Shown here: positions 31,101-40,344 of the stretch, piece after piece
Numbering within the stretch: position 1 is the stretch's first letter
How the letters are laid out: each line of letters starts with the position of its first letter
Source: Lactifluus volemus
Lineage: Eukaryota; Basidiomycota; Agaricomycetes; Russulales; Russulaceae
NCBI GenBank assembly: GCA_022376515.1
Contig: WTXI01000099.1
Location: 59,286 to 123,285 of the forward strand
Length of the DNA: 64,000 nt
Direction of reading: 5' to 3'
The notes under the pieces: generated by a model
What the model saw: only the letters and a program-made list of their open reading frames with translations
Databases searched by the model: none
What the model was told of the DNA's origin: nothing
Program-made: the position numbers and the translations under genes

Positions 31101-34100
31101 TGCAGCAGTTGATACCTCCAACTCCGCAACAGCTGATCGAGAGAACCCTCCTCTCGACAACCAGGCGGGGATTTTGACTGCTGCTCTCAGTCGCGCCGAG
31201 GATGCTATCAATACGATGGAGACATGGAGCAGTGCTGTTGATGTCATAAAGCGGGTGATGGATGCTGTCAGTCCCATCGCAGCGGTATGCTCATATTATT
31301 GCCTTATTATATCTAACCTAACTTCGTTCATTAGTTGCAACTCTATGCAAACCTGGCATGGAGTCTGCTCTCAAAGATTCCTGAGGTACGTCTTCTTGCT
31401 TCTCCAGGGAGTACTGAAGGTTTACTGTTCTCACCTCGGTGGCAGACCTTGCTATTGCAAGTTGAGCGCGATGACAACGTCCGAGCGTTATTCAAAGTGA
31501 TACGTGATGGATTTGAATTTGCGAAAGATGCGGATGCTTTGAGGAGCGTAAAGCCGGAGTCTAGGCAAGCAAGAATCCTGGAGGAGATGCTGCAGTGCGT
31601 GTACGAGATTGGGAAATTTATCGAATTGTATGCGAAGCATGTACAAGTCGGTGGGTCGTGTTGATCTCTCTTGTTGGTGATTATAACCATGTGATTGGCA
31701 GGCACGCGGACTTTGAAGAATATTTTTGGTCAAGTTGACGGGGAAATTGAACAATATCGCACGACCCTGATCCGACTGCGAGATGATTTCCTTGCGCTTG
31801 CTGCTGTCGCAACCGAGGTTGCTGTTCTCGGGATGCAGCACGATATGGGCAAAGTACAGGATGGCGTAAGTAGAATCCAGGTCGACGTGAGTATTATCAC
31901 TTCAGCCAAGTTCGAGTTTTTCGACTCATTGAATGACTCCACAGCTAATGGCGATGTCAAGCCAAACATCAGAAGCTGGTGCGTAACTCTGGTCGTTATA
32001 ACATCATGAGATCGTCGATCTGACAAGGTGCTCACAGAACTGGGTGTAATAATCAGAGAATTGCCCTATAAGGGAGGCTGGCGACACGGTGATAAGAGGC
32101 GCTGTCTTCCTGGCACACGTGAAGACTTCTTGGATCATATCATCAAGTGGGTCGAGAATCCAGAATCCGACCGTGGGCTCGTTCTCCTCGGCCAAGCAGG
32201 AACAGGAAAGTCATCGATTGCACACGAAGTCGCACGTCGATTCGAGAACAAGTGTCTCGGCTCTTACTTTGCCTTTCTCCGAAAGGAGCAATCCAAAGAC
32301 GAGGCTTACCAGCTCTTCACGACACTCGCTCGCGATCTCTCTGATCGCAATCCTGCTTTCAAGCTAGCTCTCGGCAGGGTCCTTAAGAACAATTCGTCTC
32401 TTTGTGGTACTCGAGACTACCGTACACTCTTCGAATCCCTCCTCCTTGAACCACTCAAGAACATCGAAGTTCGTGACCCAATTCTTATCGTTATCGATGC
32501 GTTGGATGAAAGTGGTGACGCAATCGGGAAAAATGGACTCCACGTATTTCTCTCTCAGCACCTCTTTGAACTCCCGCAGAAACTTCGCATCCTGGTCACA
32601 TCAAGGCCGGAGGATGGCATCGAAGCTGTATTCGCCAAAGCATCATCCATCGACATCCTCTACATGGACGATCCCACACTGTCTGCCAAGACGGAGCAAG
32701 ACATTTGCCTGTATATTGAAAGCGAGCTCCCTCATGGCATTTTTAAAGACCATGGTATGAAACTAGCAAAAGCGGCAGAGGGCTTGTTTCAGTGGGCAGC
32801 CGTCGCCTGCGGGTTCATAAACAGCCCTCCTGCTGCCTTTGGGTTTAGCAAGAAAAAGTGTGTTCAGCGCCTGTTAGGACACTCTCGAGATCTCAATGGA
32901 CAAGATCCATTGGACAAGCTATACGAAGAAGTTCTCGAAGGTTACTTCAAACCTCATGAAGCACAGATCTTATTTCGATGTGTGATGGGACAGCTTTTTG
33001 CTGCGGTCAAGCCCCTCTCCCTTCGTTCCTTGATGGCCCTGCGACGGTATGCTCCAATCGATGACCCGGAAGATTCGGAACCGGTTCTCGAGATGCTCGG
33101 TCACCTCGGTTCGCTTCTGAGTAACGTGACTTCATTTGATGAATCGCGTCCAATCATTCCCCTCCATACCTCATTCCGCGACTTTTTGACGAACAAGAAG
33201 AATATCGCATTTTATGTGGACCTTGGAGAAGCCCACCGCCAGTTAGCACATGCCTGCCTTGGATTGATGCTGGATAGTCTCAAGTTCAACATCTGCGAGC
33301 TCGAGTCGTCGTATATCGCCAACAGCGATGTTCCAGACCTGGAATCTCGAGTTTTGAAATACATTCCCGATGCTCTATCATATTCCTGCCTTTTCTGGGA
33401 CAATCATTTAAACTATCTCGATTTCGAATACGACCTCTTCACGAAACTTCGATCCCTTTTGGAGACAAAGTTTTTATTTTGGCTGGAGGTGCTTAGCGTC
33501 AAGAGCAGCGTGGGCTTTGCCTCGCGAGGATTGTCATCTCTGATGACGTGGTTACGATATGACCAGCAGAAGGTAGGCATATCCTATAATCGAATGTGAC
33601 ATGTAGTGATTATTCGGTGAAGTCGCAACAGCATTCCGGAACGGAGGTGGGAAATATGGTGGCATTAGCGAATGATGCATCCTCTTTTGTGCGTTATTTT
33701 GGGATGGCGATAGCAAGGAGCGCTCCACATATCTATGTCTCTGCTTTACCCTTTGCGCCAGCCTCTTCCCACATCTTCAAGCATTGCATTCACCTATATC
33801 CTCAGACATTGTCCCTGGAACGCGGGCAGTTGTCTCATTGGCCAGCATTGGAAATGGAAATTTCAGCGCATAATCAAGAAGTTGAATGTGTTGTGTTCTC
33901 GCCGGATGGACAACGCATCGCCTCTGGCTCGCGAGATCGTACGATTTTCGTGTGGGATGCCACAACAGGGGAGGCTGTAGCGGGCCCGTTTACTGGTCAC
34001 ACGGACGCGGTCACATCCATTGTATTCTCGCCAGACGGGCAGTGCATCGCCTCGGCCTCATTAGATTCCACGATTCGCGTTTGGGATGCCACAACAGGGG

Positions 34101-36007
34101 AGGTCATAGTGGGCCCATTTATTGGACACACTGCTTCGGTCTGCTCTGTCGCGTTCTATCTGGACGGCCACCGCATCGCCTCGGCTTCCGATGATCGCAC
34201 GATTCGTGTGTGGGATGCTGCAACAGGAGAGGCTGTAGTAGGCCCATTTATTGGACACACCAATTTTGTCACCTCCGTGGTATTCTCACCAGATGGGCAA
34301 TGCATTGCCTCGGCTTCGCACGATAGCACAATTCTCATATGGAATGCCGCAACAGGAGAGCTCGTAGCAGGCCCATTTGTTGGACACACTGATTCTGTCA
34401 GGTCTGTTGCATTCTCACCGGACGGGCGGCGCATCGTATCGGCCTCAGACGATGGCACGATTCGCGTGTGGGATGTTGCAACAGGAGAGGTCCTGGTGGA
34501 CCCATTCGTCGGACACACCGAAGCTATCTACTCTATTGCTTTCTCGCCAGACGGGCAGCGTATCGCCTCAGCGTCGCAAGATCTCACGATTCGCGTGTGG
34601 GACGCTGCCACAGGAGAGGTCGTAGTGGGCCCGTTTATTCAACACCACGATTCGGTCCTTTCTGTTGCATTCTCACCAGACGGACAGCGCATCGCATCGG
34701 CATCCGCGGATTTCAAGATTTGCGTGTGGCATGGTGCAGCAGGGGAGGCTGTAGCAGGCCACTTTACTGGACATGCAGATTTGGTCCTTTCTGTTGCCTT
34801 CTCATCGGACGGGCAGAGCATCGCTTCGGCCTCTGCAGATTGCAAGATTTGCGTTTGGGATGCCACGACAGGAGAGATTGTAGTGGGCCCGTTTACTGCA
34901 CACAGTAAACCGGTCTTTGCTGTTGCGTTCTCGCCTGACGGACGGCGCATCGCATCTTCCTCGAATGATCGCACGATTTGTGTGTGGAATGCCACAACAG
35001 GAGCGGTTGTAGCGGGTCCATTTACTGGGCACACCAAGGGGGTCAGATCTATTGCATTTTCGCCGAACGGACAGCGCATCGCCTCAGCCTCATTCGATTG
35101 CACAATTCGCGTGTGGGACGCCGCAACAGGAGAGATCGTAGCGGGCCCATTTACTGGGCACACTGATTGGGTCAATTCTGTTGCATTCTCGCCGAATGGA
35201 CAGCACATCGCCTCGGCCTCAAGTGATTGCACTATTCGCGTGTGGGACGCCACAACAGGAGAGGTCGTAGCGGGCCCATTCACTGGACACACAGATGAAG
35301 TATTCCCTGTTGCATTCTCACCAGATGGGAAACGCATCGCCTCGGCCTCATACGATTGCACAATTCGCGTGTGGGACGTCACAACAGGAGAGGTTGTGGT
35401 TGGCCCACTTACTGGACACATCAATTCAATCATTTCTGTTGCATACTCGCCAGACGGCCAGCGCATTGCCTCAGCCTCAATGGATGGCACGATTTCTTTG
35501 TGGAATGCCGCAACAGGAGAGGTCATAGAAGGTCCGTTTACTGGACACAGCGACAGTGTCTACTCTGTTGCATTCTCACCAAATGGGCAACACGTCACCT
35601 CGGCCTCAGCAGATCAGACGATTCGCTTGTGGGATGTCACAATAGGGGAGTGCGAGTTAAAAGCGGGCTCGTCTACTGAACCCACTGAATCGGGTTCGTT
35701 TGTTCCATCCTCATCGGACAGGCAGCCCATCGACTCGGCCTCGCAAACACTTATTATTCGTGTGAAAGGGAGAACAGGCAATATCGAGAAAGTGTATTTT
35801 ATGGACAGGGTTTTGGTCAGTAAAGATGGTTGGATATGCGGAGACGAGGGGGAGCTTTTATTATGGGTGCCCCAGATTCACCGACCGTATATTCAGAGAT
35901 CTAACACTGTCTGGATCGTGGGCAGACATTATACCCAGCTTGATTTTTCAAACTTTGTTCATGGATCAAATTGGTCTACAGTATATATACATAGCTCATC
36001 TAAATAG
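22107..36007 (+). CDS. C2-NACHT-WD40 NLR-like protein, copy B, interrupted by a Copia element
   Basis: ATG 22107 gives MSPDLDHHYSPDPQNSGT, in frame after splicing with the C2-like domain (LLQIQVTVLRANNLPRI, YVTVTDGSRTW). The exon ends at 22636 (CATG), where an 8.3-kb Copia element sits. The next exon starts near 30995 (ELDIILSSDDGHAGRQ). Then the helical region (31450-31960) and NACHT from about 32060: Walker A GQAGTGKSS, Walker B ILIVIDALDES. Fourteen WD40 repeats follow (33866-35659), then the tail LLLWVPQIHRPYIQ. The TSD plus LTR leave GT at the donor position, so the element would lie in an intron of about 8.36 kb. Whether it is spliced out is unknown. All other exons look open. Confidence 0.8.
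22638..23122 (+). repeat. 5' LTR of the Copia element (485 bp)
   Basis: It starts TGACGAGG and ends CACACTA. A TATA-like AATATATAG lies near 22988-22997, followed at 23018-23042 by a perfect hairpin GACGAGACTC-CGAAA-GAGTCTCGTC, so the hairpin is probably in R or at the RNA 5' end. Unusually, the LTR ends in TA rather than CA. Confidence 0.92.
23123..23134 (+). other. Copia primer-binding site for a half initiator-tRNA
   Basis: GGTTATGGGCCC follows the 5' LTR directly. It is complementary to the anticodon stem-loop of initiator tRNA-Met (…GGGCCCATAACC…-type), the half-tRNA priming known for the copia element of Drosophila. Confidence 0.6.
23620..23950 (+). pseudogene. Captured fragment of a Vps27-like gene (ubiquitin-interacting motif)
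   Basis: An open stretch has RREEEELQRVLELSKNDKGG, which fits the ubiquitin-interacting motif and its context in fungal Vps27 (ESCRT-0). A Pro/Ser/Gln-rich low-complexity stretch follows. The VHS and FYVE domains are absent. It is joined without a stop to a hydrophobic stretch and then the aldehyde dehydrogenase piece, so it is a gene fragment within the cargo segment. Confidence 0.45.
24010..24720 (+). pseudogene. Captured 5' part of an aldehyde dehydrogenase gene, introns retained
   Basis: TFPVHSPHTGE, DDCRAAIEAAQRAFPAWEQT, RRGEILLRAA-like and QVFIQRRAQGVM match the N-terminal region of aldehyde dehydrogenases. A GT-AG intron (about 24391-24451) separates this from VVPWNAPVPLVLTS and GNTVVVRPSEF, the PWN and GNT-V-KPSE region. 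After another gap comes PGVLNSVPMSAES. The catalytic Glu and Cys regions are absent. The retained introns imply capture from DNA rather than from spliced mRNA. Confidence 0.65.
24725..25240 (+). pseudogene. Captured fragment of an unidentified membrane-protein gene
   Basis: Pieces with hydrophobic stretches are seen: MVLGNVQFLALSWKYVS, VNYVVRFVAYFTFTVFTYGM and VVVVAQTAALFDSVSGPT followed by FIGTLWHTYGPAIVAGGIAI. It is not recognised. It lies between the aldehyde dehydrogenase fragment and the right AT-rich flank of the cargo segment. The following 25240-25940 has a T-rich tract and no recognisable coding. Confidence 0.35.
26187..28538 (+). CDS. Copia gag-protease-integrase
   Basis: The first family-like start is ATG 26187 (MVEGQSTKIVQLAADGTNWENY), a Copia gag N-terminus; an in-frame ATG lies further upstream at 26145 or just after. 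In order: UBN2-type gag, CCHC knuckle CHNCKKRGHIKAEC (about 26880), protease LYDSGASTHM (about 27100), integrase zinc region HRRLGHVS...CDSCDYAK (27500-27630), and the DDE core. The core has D in VHSDVWGP, D in RSDRGGEY and E in HNGIAESLNRR. The frame ends at 28538 without joining the RT frame. Blocks of very different CpG content alternate through the gene. Confidence 0.9.
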   Translation: MVEGQSTKIVQLAADGTNWENYRDRMMLVIKSHKWKDHLTNTKPTQRYIVGGTINGATPDERWEDDEAALINVIASSIPDSAFNSIKNKTTAKEVWEALKELHETRSPLVAIELRWRIGTIKCGDDENLRTHFENLQNMKEKLASLGSSISDLEFAYILLRSLPPSYQGIVSAINASADFAKATIAPANVIRLAMDEYDRLQGDKTKQDADEAFAASSQKGKGRGKRRDIECHNCKKRGHIKAECWQKGGGQEGQFPQRRGAGANTATTAAEPNDIEAWAAIEEVSDHPVAAASAPRTATIDAELYDSGASTHMSPFREKFTTYREIAPRAIIAADKRVFYAIGVGDLKIEVPHGESSTSVILREVLHAPDMAMTIVSISRITKLGNSVTFEKESCTIKNAKGKVVGTIKANANGLYRVEHPVTASAAVTSERVTLFELHRRLGHVSVDTLRSLVRHNSIQGVDLIDEGSPFTCDSCDYAKTTRKAIRPEREAPPATFFGEEVHSDVWGPSPVNSLGGKCYYITFTDDYSRYTWTNTLKAKSDAAAAYKEFAAWARTQHGVTIRRFRSDRGGEYTSNDLKAFLRQRGTEQRLTTHDTPQHNGIAESLNRRLMERVRALLHQSGLPKSLWGEALQHATWLKNRTSTRALGAITPFERLHGHKPNLAGVPEWGQRVWVKSFKGSKLDARALQARWVGYDKESPHAHRIYWPEKHSITAERDVKFTTDTVTVYIPSQPQVQVQNKVVAPKSQPSAIPTPALRNPTRPRNSQKTTPRPRTKRQKTTM
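28418..30514 (+). CDS. Copia RT-RNase H
   Basis: A second frame, -1 relative to the integrase frame, is open from before 28418 (EPDPTSEQPENDAEAPDQ, the usual acidic linker) with its first clear ATG at 28535. It contains FNSAYLNGELGEEEEIYMQE, YGLKQAGRRWYDTL, the RT catalytic VDDCII and the RNase H region SWRSRKQEIVTLSTAEAEYV with TKHIDIRYHYIRQ. It ends 60 nt inside the 3' LTR. Copia elements usually have one polyprotein, so the frame change near 28400-28530 is a mutation or a programmed shift. No canonical slippery heptamer was seen. Confidence 0.88.
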   Translation, partial: SPEKSAQRHPDAGAPEPDPTSEQPENDAEAPDQAAEDDYVMPSPITPPEPAPPPPQPPRAPKKVKPPPQVRSEPPRRSARIAKLSQGEQATREEDAPETSLRGHARRVTLSQRGTDSANESFVTAPEEPSYAETAFHVEIDMTMTAAAHDANGDPRSVSEARSRPDWPEWQRAMEREIETLERAGTWDTVPRPEGKNVVGSKWVFRLKRKADGAIDKYKARLVACGFTQIYGVDYFDTFSPVAKLASIRTILAIAARYDWDIDTFDFNSAYLNGELGEEEEIYMQEPPGFEESSGSVKRLRKSLYGLKQAGRRWYDTLTRALNDLGLRVTQSDPGVFRAQEKDDVLILAVHVDDCIITSSSSKLMQRYKAQLNARYALTDLGPISWLLGIRVTRDRAAHTISLSQSEYIKSIVARYGLGDAKAQSSPMIPNILYSKDDCPADETEAAHMRKTPYREAIGSLMYAAVATRPDIAFAISTLSQFLENPGELHWDAVKRVLRYLSGTRHLELTYGSEQHDLTGYTDADGASQPHRHAISGYAFLIDGGAISWRSRKQEIVTLSTAEAEYVAATHAAKEAVWLRRLKGELLTPFENSTMIYCDNQAALKIATDDNYRARTKHIDIRYHYIRQVINTGELSITYCPTDDMTADILTKALPAWRVTRHAAGLGLLQALDGARGGVTRNHEDAGERLAAENGAQR
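30453..30937 (+). repeat. 3' LTR of the Copia element (485 bp)
   Basis: Same length as the 5' LTR and identical to it on side-by-side reading. It is preceded by the purine-rich GCGGGGGAG. The RT-RNase H reading frame runs about 60 nt into it. Confidence 0.92.
33866..35659 (+). repeat. Fourteen 43-residue WD40 repeats, NLR copy B
   Basis: Same number and order of repeats as copy A. Odd repeats act as landmarks: the seventh (KICVW, GHFT end), the ninth (AH.KPVFAVAF) and the tenth and eleventh (FSPNGQ) sit at the same ranks in both genes. The arrays were therefore inherited as a whole and not rebuilt since duplication. Confidence 0.9.
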
Positions 36008-37006
36008 ATTTTCAGGGGTCGCTCTTGGGCTGGATTGTTTTTCCGTGAAATCAATGAGCAAGAGCTAAAGCACCAGAAAAGAACTGAAATCTTAACGCTT
36101 TGAACCTAAAGTTAGGGGCAGAGACCGCGGTGACGACGGAAAGCCAAGCCATCGAATCACTATCACTCGACCTATGGTTGCCAGGCTTTAGTGCCAGACG
36201 GGAGCGTGGGGCGTCGAGGATCCAACGACCACATGCAAATGTTTTTGCAGTGTCTCCATTTTTTGACGTTGTTCTCTGTAATGAATGTCACGGTGGTAGG
36301 CCTGCTTTGCCCTCGTCTCTTCCGCAGACTTTTACTACTGCAAACCATCACCCAAAAATGAGAGTTCTCACTTTGCTCGTACCTCAGCTTATCTTCGGGA
36401 CCCGTAATGGTGAGCGCGTCGGCTCCACTGTTACGGATACACACGAGGCGGCGTGCTGGCCAACTCACGGCCCAGTTGGGCCTGGGCCTGAATTATAAAT
36501 AACTTACAGCGCAAGCGTTTCTGACACGTGACCGGAATTAAACGATTACGCGATCACGCGGCATGCACGCGGAGATGGGCCGCTACACGCGTGCTGAGGG
36601 CGTGGACCGCGATCGTTGAGCGAGGACATGCGGATTGAGGGAAGATATACTAGTAACGATCCCAGTCAGTTCCTGATCAAAATTACCGGGCGCCTATTAA
36701 CCTTCGGGCTTGCTTGGTCGAAAATGTAGTCTTGCTTTACATCAATTTTTTGTAAATTCAGGGTCAGGGGCATGCGTTGCCTCACGCCATGAGGCCCAGT
36801 GCTGTAAGGGTTGCTGTAGTGCTCGTTGTTCCCGCATGGCAGTACCTGATATTCCTACACTGACTTGCCGTGGTAAAAGTTACGTCTTATGGGAACCTAA
36901 AGGTATATCGCCTGTCTTCCAGGAAAGAAATCGGTACTACAAACAAGAGCAAGGAATACAGACAACCATTCATCACTACACTGTGTACCATTTGTCAGAT
37001 AATAAC
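36008..37006. other. Intergenic region downstream of NLR copy B
   Basis: Only short non-homologous open frames are present. No domain, RNA gene or repeat is recognised. Confidence 0.5.
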
Positions 37007-38392
37007 TCAGATATCCTTGACCTTCTCTTCACACCACTCCCACAGCTTCGTCTCGAGCTCATGATCAACCGCCTTCTTACTCGGAAGTGTGACGCGCGCC
37101 CAAGCAGTAAGATACTGATGTTTTGTTATATATAAGTAGGCGAGCAATGAGTCCTGAGAGCAGGAAACCTACCTTGCCATTGAGTTCACCCGCCTGGGGG
37201 GCAGTCCCAGCGAACAAGGACGTGATTGCACCATGAGAAGAGCCTGAGGTGGTTTCGTGACTTTCTTCAACGAAAGCGTGAGCCCGAGCGGTATCTTTCT
37301 CCACATGCTCTTCGGCACGCTCATATCCCACGGAAGAGGCCAAGGCTTCGCCCTCTTTTGAGAGAAAACGAAGGTCTCCGCAAGTAACTACGTATTGGAG
37401 AGCCAATTTTACCAGTTGGATAATACGATCGACGAATGAACCTGCATGACGCGAGAGGTCCGTTCCTGGATGGAGGGAGATGGACACGATGCCTTCACCA
37501 CCGTAGCGACGGGCAAGCTCGTTCGAAAAGAGGATATTTCCCTATTATCCATGAGAAATGGGTGGTATCGGTGAGGTGATGTGTGCCTTACCAACTTGCT
37601 CTGGCCGAACAATCGGATCGAGCCAAGCTTCTTCCGTTCCTCGGCCATTTGATCGCCGGGAGTAAGAGTGGACCATCGGATACCCTCCTCCGCCCCCAAG
37701 TAGTGACCGATAGAGCTCACATTGATGACTCGCACAGTTTTAGCTGGAACTTTCTTTGCGGTCTCCGTAAGAACAGGAAGGAGTAACTTGGTGAGATAGA
37801 AGTGGCCTGAGAGTACATGTCTGAGGACCTGATGTAGTTTGTGGATCACCTCGCTGCATACCTAAGACGTTGGTTCCGAATTGCATATCCCAGCCTTGAG
37901 CTGTGACCTTCTCGATGGGAGTGTACATCACGCATCTGCATCATGGTGAGTGCGCACTTTTGTGGAAGGAGAGCACACTGTGCTTACGTGTTGTTGTAGA
38001 GAGTATGAAGCGCGGTCTCCTTGCTTCTGAATTGTTCAACAGCAGTCTTGATGGAAGCAAGGTCCGATAGATCAAGGTTGAGAAAGTCAATGGAATCCTT
38101 TCCCGTCTCCTCCTTGAGCTCAGTAATCGTTCTCTGTGACCTTTCTTCTGAACGAGCAGCAATATACACTTTGGCGCCCTTCGATAGCAACATCTATGAT
38201 CGCCATCAATCAACGAAAGGCGACGTTAGGGTGAGGGATGGAGAGTTTCACCCTTGCCGTCTCCCTCCCAATGCCTTCGTTCCCGCCGGTGATTATGACG
38301 ATCTTCCCAGCCTGATCTGGAACGCGCGACGTGTCCCATACCGGCTCTGGGGGAACGAGTTGTCTGATAATCGAAATCCGCTTCTCAGGCAT
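37007..38392 (-). CDS. Short-chain dehydrogenase/reductase, retinol-dehydrogenase-like, Phe at the catalytic Tyr position
   Basis: ATG 38392 gives MPEKRISIIRQLVPPEPVWD, then the NAD(P)-binding TGGNEGIG. After an intron: LLSKGAKVYIAARSEERSQ, LNLDLSDLASIKTAVEQF and LYNN. Next is the catalytic Ser in INVSSIGHYLG (about 37690). The YxxxK position reads RLFGQSKL at about 37600, that is Phe-x-x-x-Lys. The tail is SISLHPGTDLSRHAG, GAITSLFAGTAPQAGELNG and YLTAWARVTLPSKKAVD, with stop at 37007. At least five short introns are needed. Length (about 330 residues) and order are normal for the family. Loss of the Tyr hydroxyl suggests weak or altered oxidoreductase activity. Confidence 0.85.
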
Positions 38393-39299
38393 TGCTTGGC
38401 CCTTCGCAGCAGTTGATATTAGTAGTGGCAGGTGCTAGAAGTAATGGGGAGGAGAATGGTCGAATCGGTTGGATGATTCATTTCGCCCTTTTATATCGCG
38501 GCGGCTAGGATATGGTTTGCCTTACAAAACGGTCACAAGGCATAACACGCAGTAGTCATGCAGTAGCATTCCACTGAAAATTTCGAACGGATATCACATT
38601 CGCCTTCGCCCAAGACCATAGACTTAAACTGTGTATTCACCCAAAGCTGTGACCCAAAGGTGGGTTGGATAGAGCGTATGAGCTCTACACTGGCAGTAAA
38701 AATAGTGGTAGTAATTGTACTTACGGAGTGTCCGAGGAAAAGCGGAGCTAGAAAGAGTCTTGTCCACCTGTCCATCTGTGTCAATACAGAGATAAAGTTA
38801 TTGCAAGTCGGGCGAATGATGGCTATCGTATTGGCTCATGCTCGCCATCTTTGGGTTAATTCAGCGTTTGATATTGCAAGACGATCGCGAATGCCACGAG
38901 GAGGGTTCGCGCTTTCAACCTAGAACAACACATGTCAAAGTCCTCCTCTTAAGCTGTCCTAATGGATGGACTTACCTTGTACAATTGCCATGTAAAGAAT
39001 CAGTTCAAGTTGGACGGAATGTTCTTAGTAGATTGCTCCGCTTCACCTCCTCGGCTTCGCCCATCCGTATCGGATTCGGCATTTCCCGATAGGAGCAGGC
39101 CATGACAAATTTACGATACCTTTTCACCTTTTCACCCGCTTTGGTTTACTCGTCATTAGTATTACCTTTACCTACTAACTTAGTAGCACCTCGACTCGGA
39201 GACGCCGGCGCCGAATGCACGCCGTGGCGTTACCGTACCTCATACGCCTCAGTTACAGATCGAGCGTGTCCAGGCCGCAGCTGCGTCAGGAACGTCACC
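38393..39299. other. Region between the SDR gene and the NACHT relic
   Basis: Short open frames on both strands, none recognisable. Two intron-like GT-AG stretches on the minus strand (around 38930-38980 and 38550-38790) hint at a small or decayed gene, but nothing supports a product. Confidence 0.35.
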
Positions 39300-40053
39300 C
39301 TGATGCGACGCCTTCACTCGAGACCTGACGCCAAAGTATTCCCCTTCGAAAAGCGTGGTCTCAATATAGTCCATTTATTGCATACTACCGACCGGAGCCA
39401 TGACAACGTGACGAATGCAAGGCAAGAAGTTTGTCGCAATAAGAACCGAATGGGTCTGAGAGCTGGGCAAGGAAAGACGAGAGTTCAGCACCCATATCAT
39501 GTTGGTCGATGTCCTTGTAGTCGAAAAAAAAGTACGCCACATGAGGTAACTCAAAAGCTGGAGTTGCTTTTGGTATTCTGAATGACCAGAGAGCTAGACG
39601 ACATTCAATAACAGCACTTAAAACGAATGGGGAGAGACGGATGTAAGAACGCTCTTGCCAGTGCCCGCTAGGAAACCAAACGTCCGTTAGCAATAGTGAG
39701 GGAACTCGAACAAAGCTCGGGAGATCGTACGTCTTCAGAAAGCCGGACGTTTTCCAATCCGCAAGCCAGCAGCCCTCTAAGAGCCTGCCGTAACTCAAAC
39801 ATTTAAAAACCCATGACCGGTAGTCGCGTAGGTCCAGATAGAAAGGGCCGTTCGAGTCGATCGTTGCACAGATTATCAAGTATCGATGGCTGGATAAACG
39901 TTGAGGAAGAGCCTTCTTCAAGGCGTTCCATGTTGTTCTTGAAGCCCTTCGCTCTATACTGTATTCGTCATGGGGCTGCATTGAGAGCTCCGTCAGTTCC
40001 TCCAGTCGCCGAACGGCGCATCTCTGATGTCTAAACCAACAGCGGTCATCCAT
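39300..40053 (-). pseudogene. Solitary NACHT-domain relic
   Basis: On the minus strand AYFFFDYKDIDQHDM and LSSFLAQLSDPFGSYCDKLL resemble the region after the P-loop in Agaricomycete NACHT/ankyrin proteins. The Walker A itself, FLAGTGKSVLTS, is present near 39650-39680 but in another frame, so a frameshift separates the two. There is no Walker B, sensor or repeat domain. This type of NACHT differs from the two NLRs at 13-36 kb. Confidence 0.6.
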
Positions 40054-40344
40054 CGTATATGGTTGCTTACTGTAACTTATCCCCTTTCCCTTTCAAGTTC
40101 CCCTGTTCTATCTCCTTCGTCGCAGTGGCGAGGACAGTAATGCTGACAATTCATTCCTCTAATTCTGGCGTCGCTGGAACCTTCATGTATGTGTCTGATG
40201 AACTTCTCGATGTGTCGAAGAGCTTGGAGAGTGGTTGACGTGGCAGTACAAGTAGTAGAGTGTGGCAAGATTTTGTACCTGGGAAAAGTTTGTGTTAAGG
40301 CACGATCTATCGTCGGTCAAGTCAACAGGCCTGTGAAATTAGTT

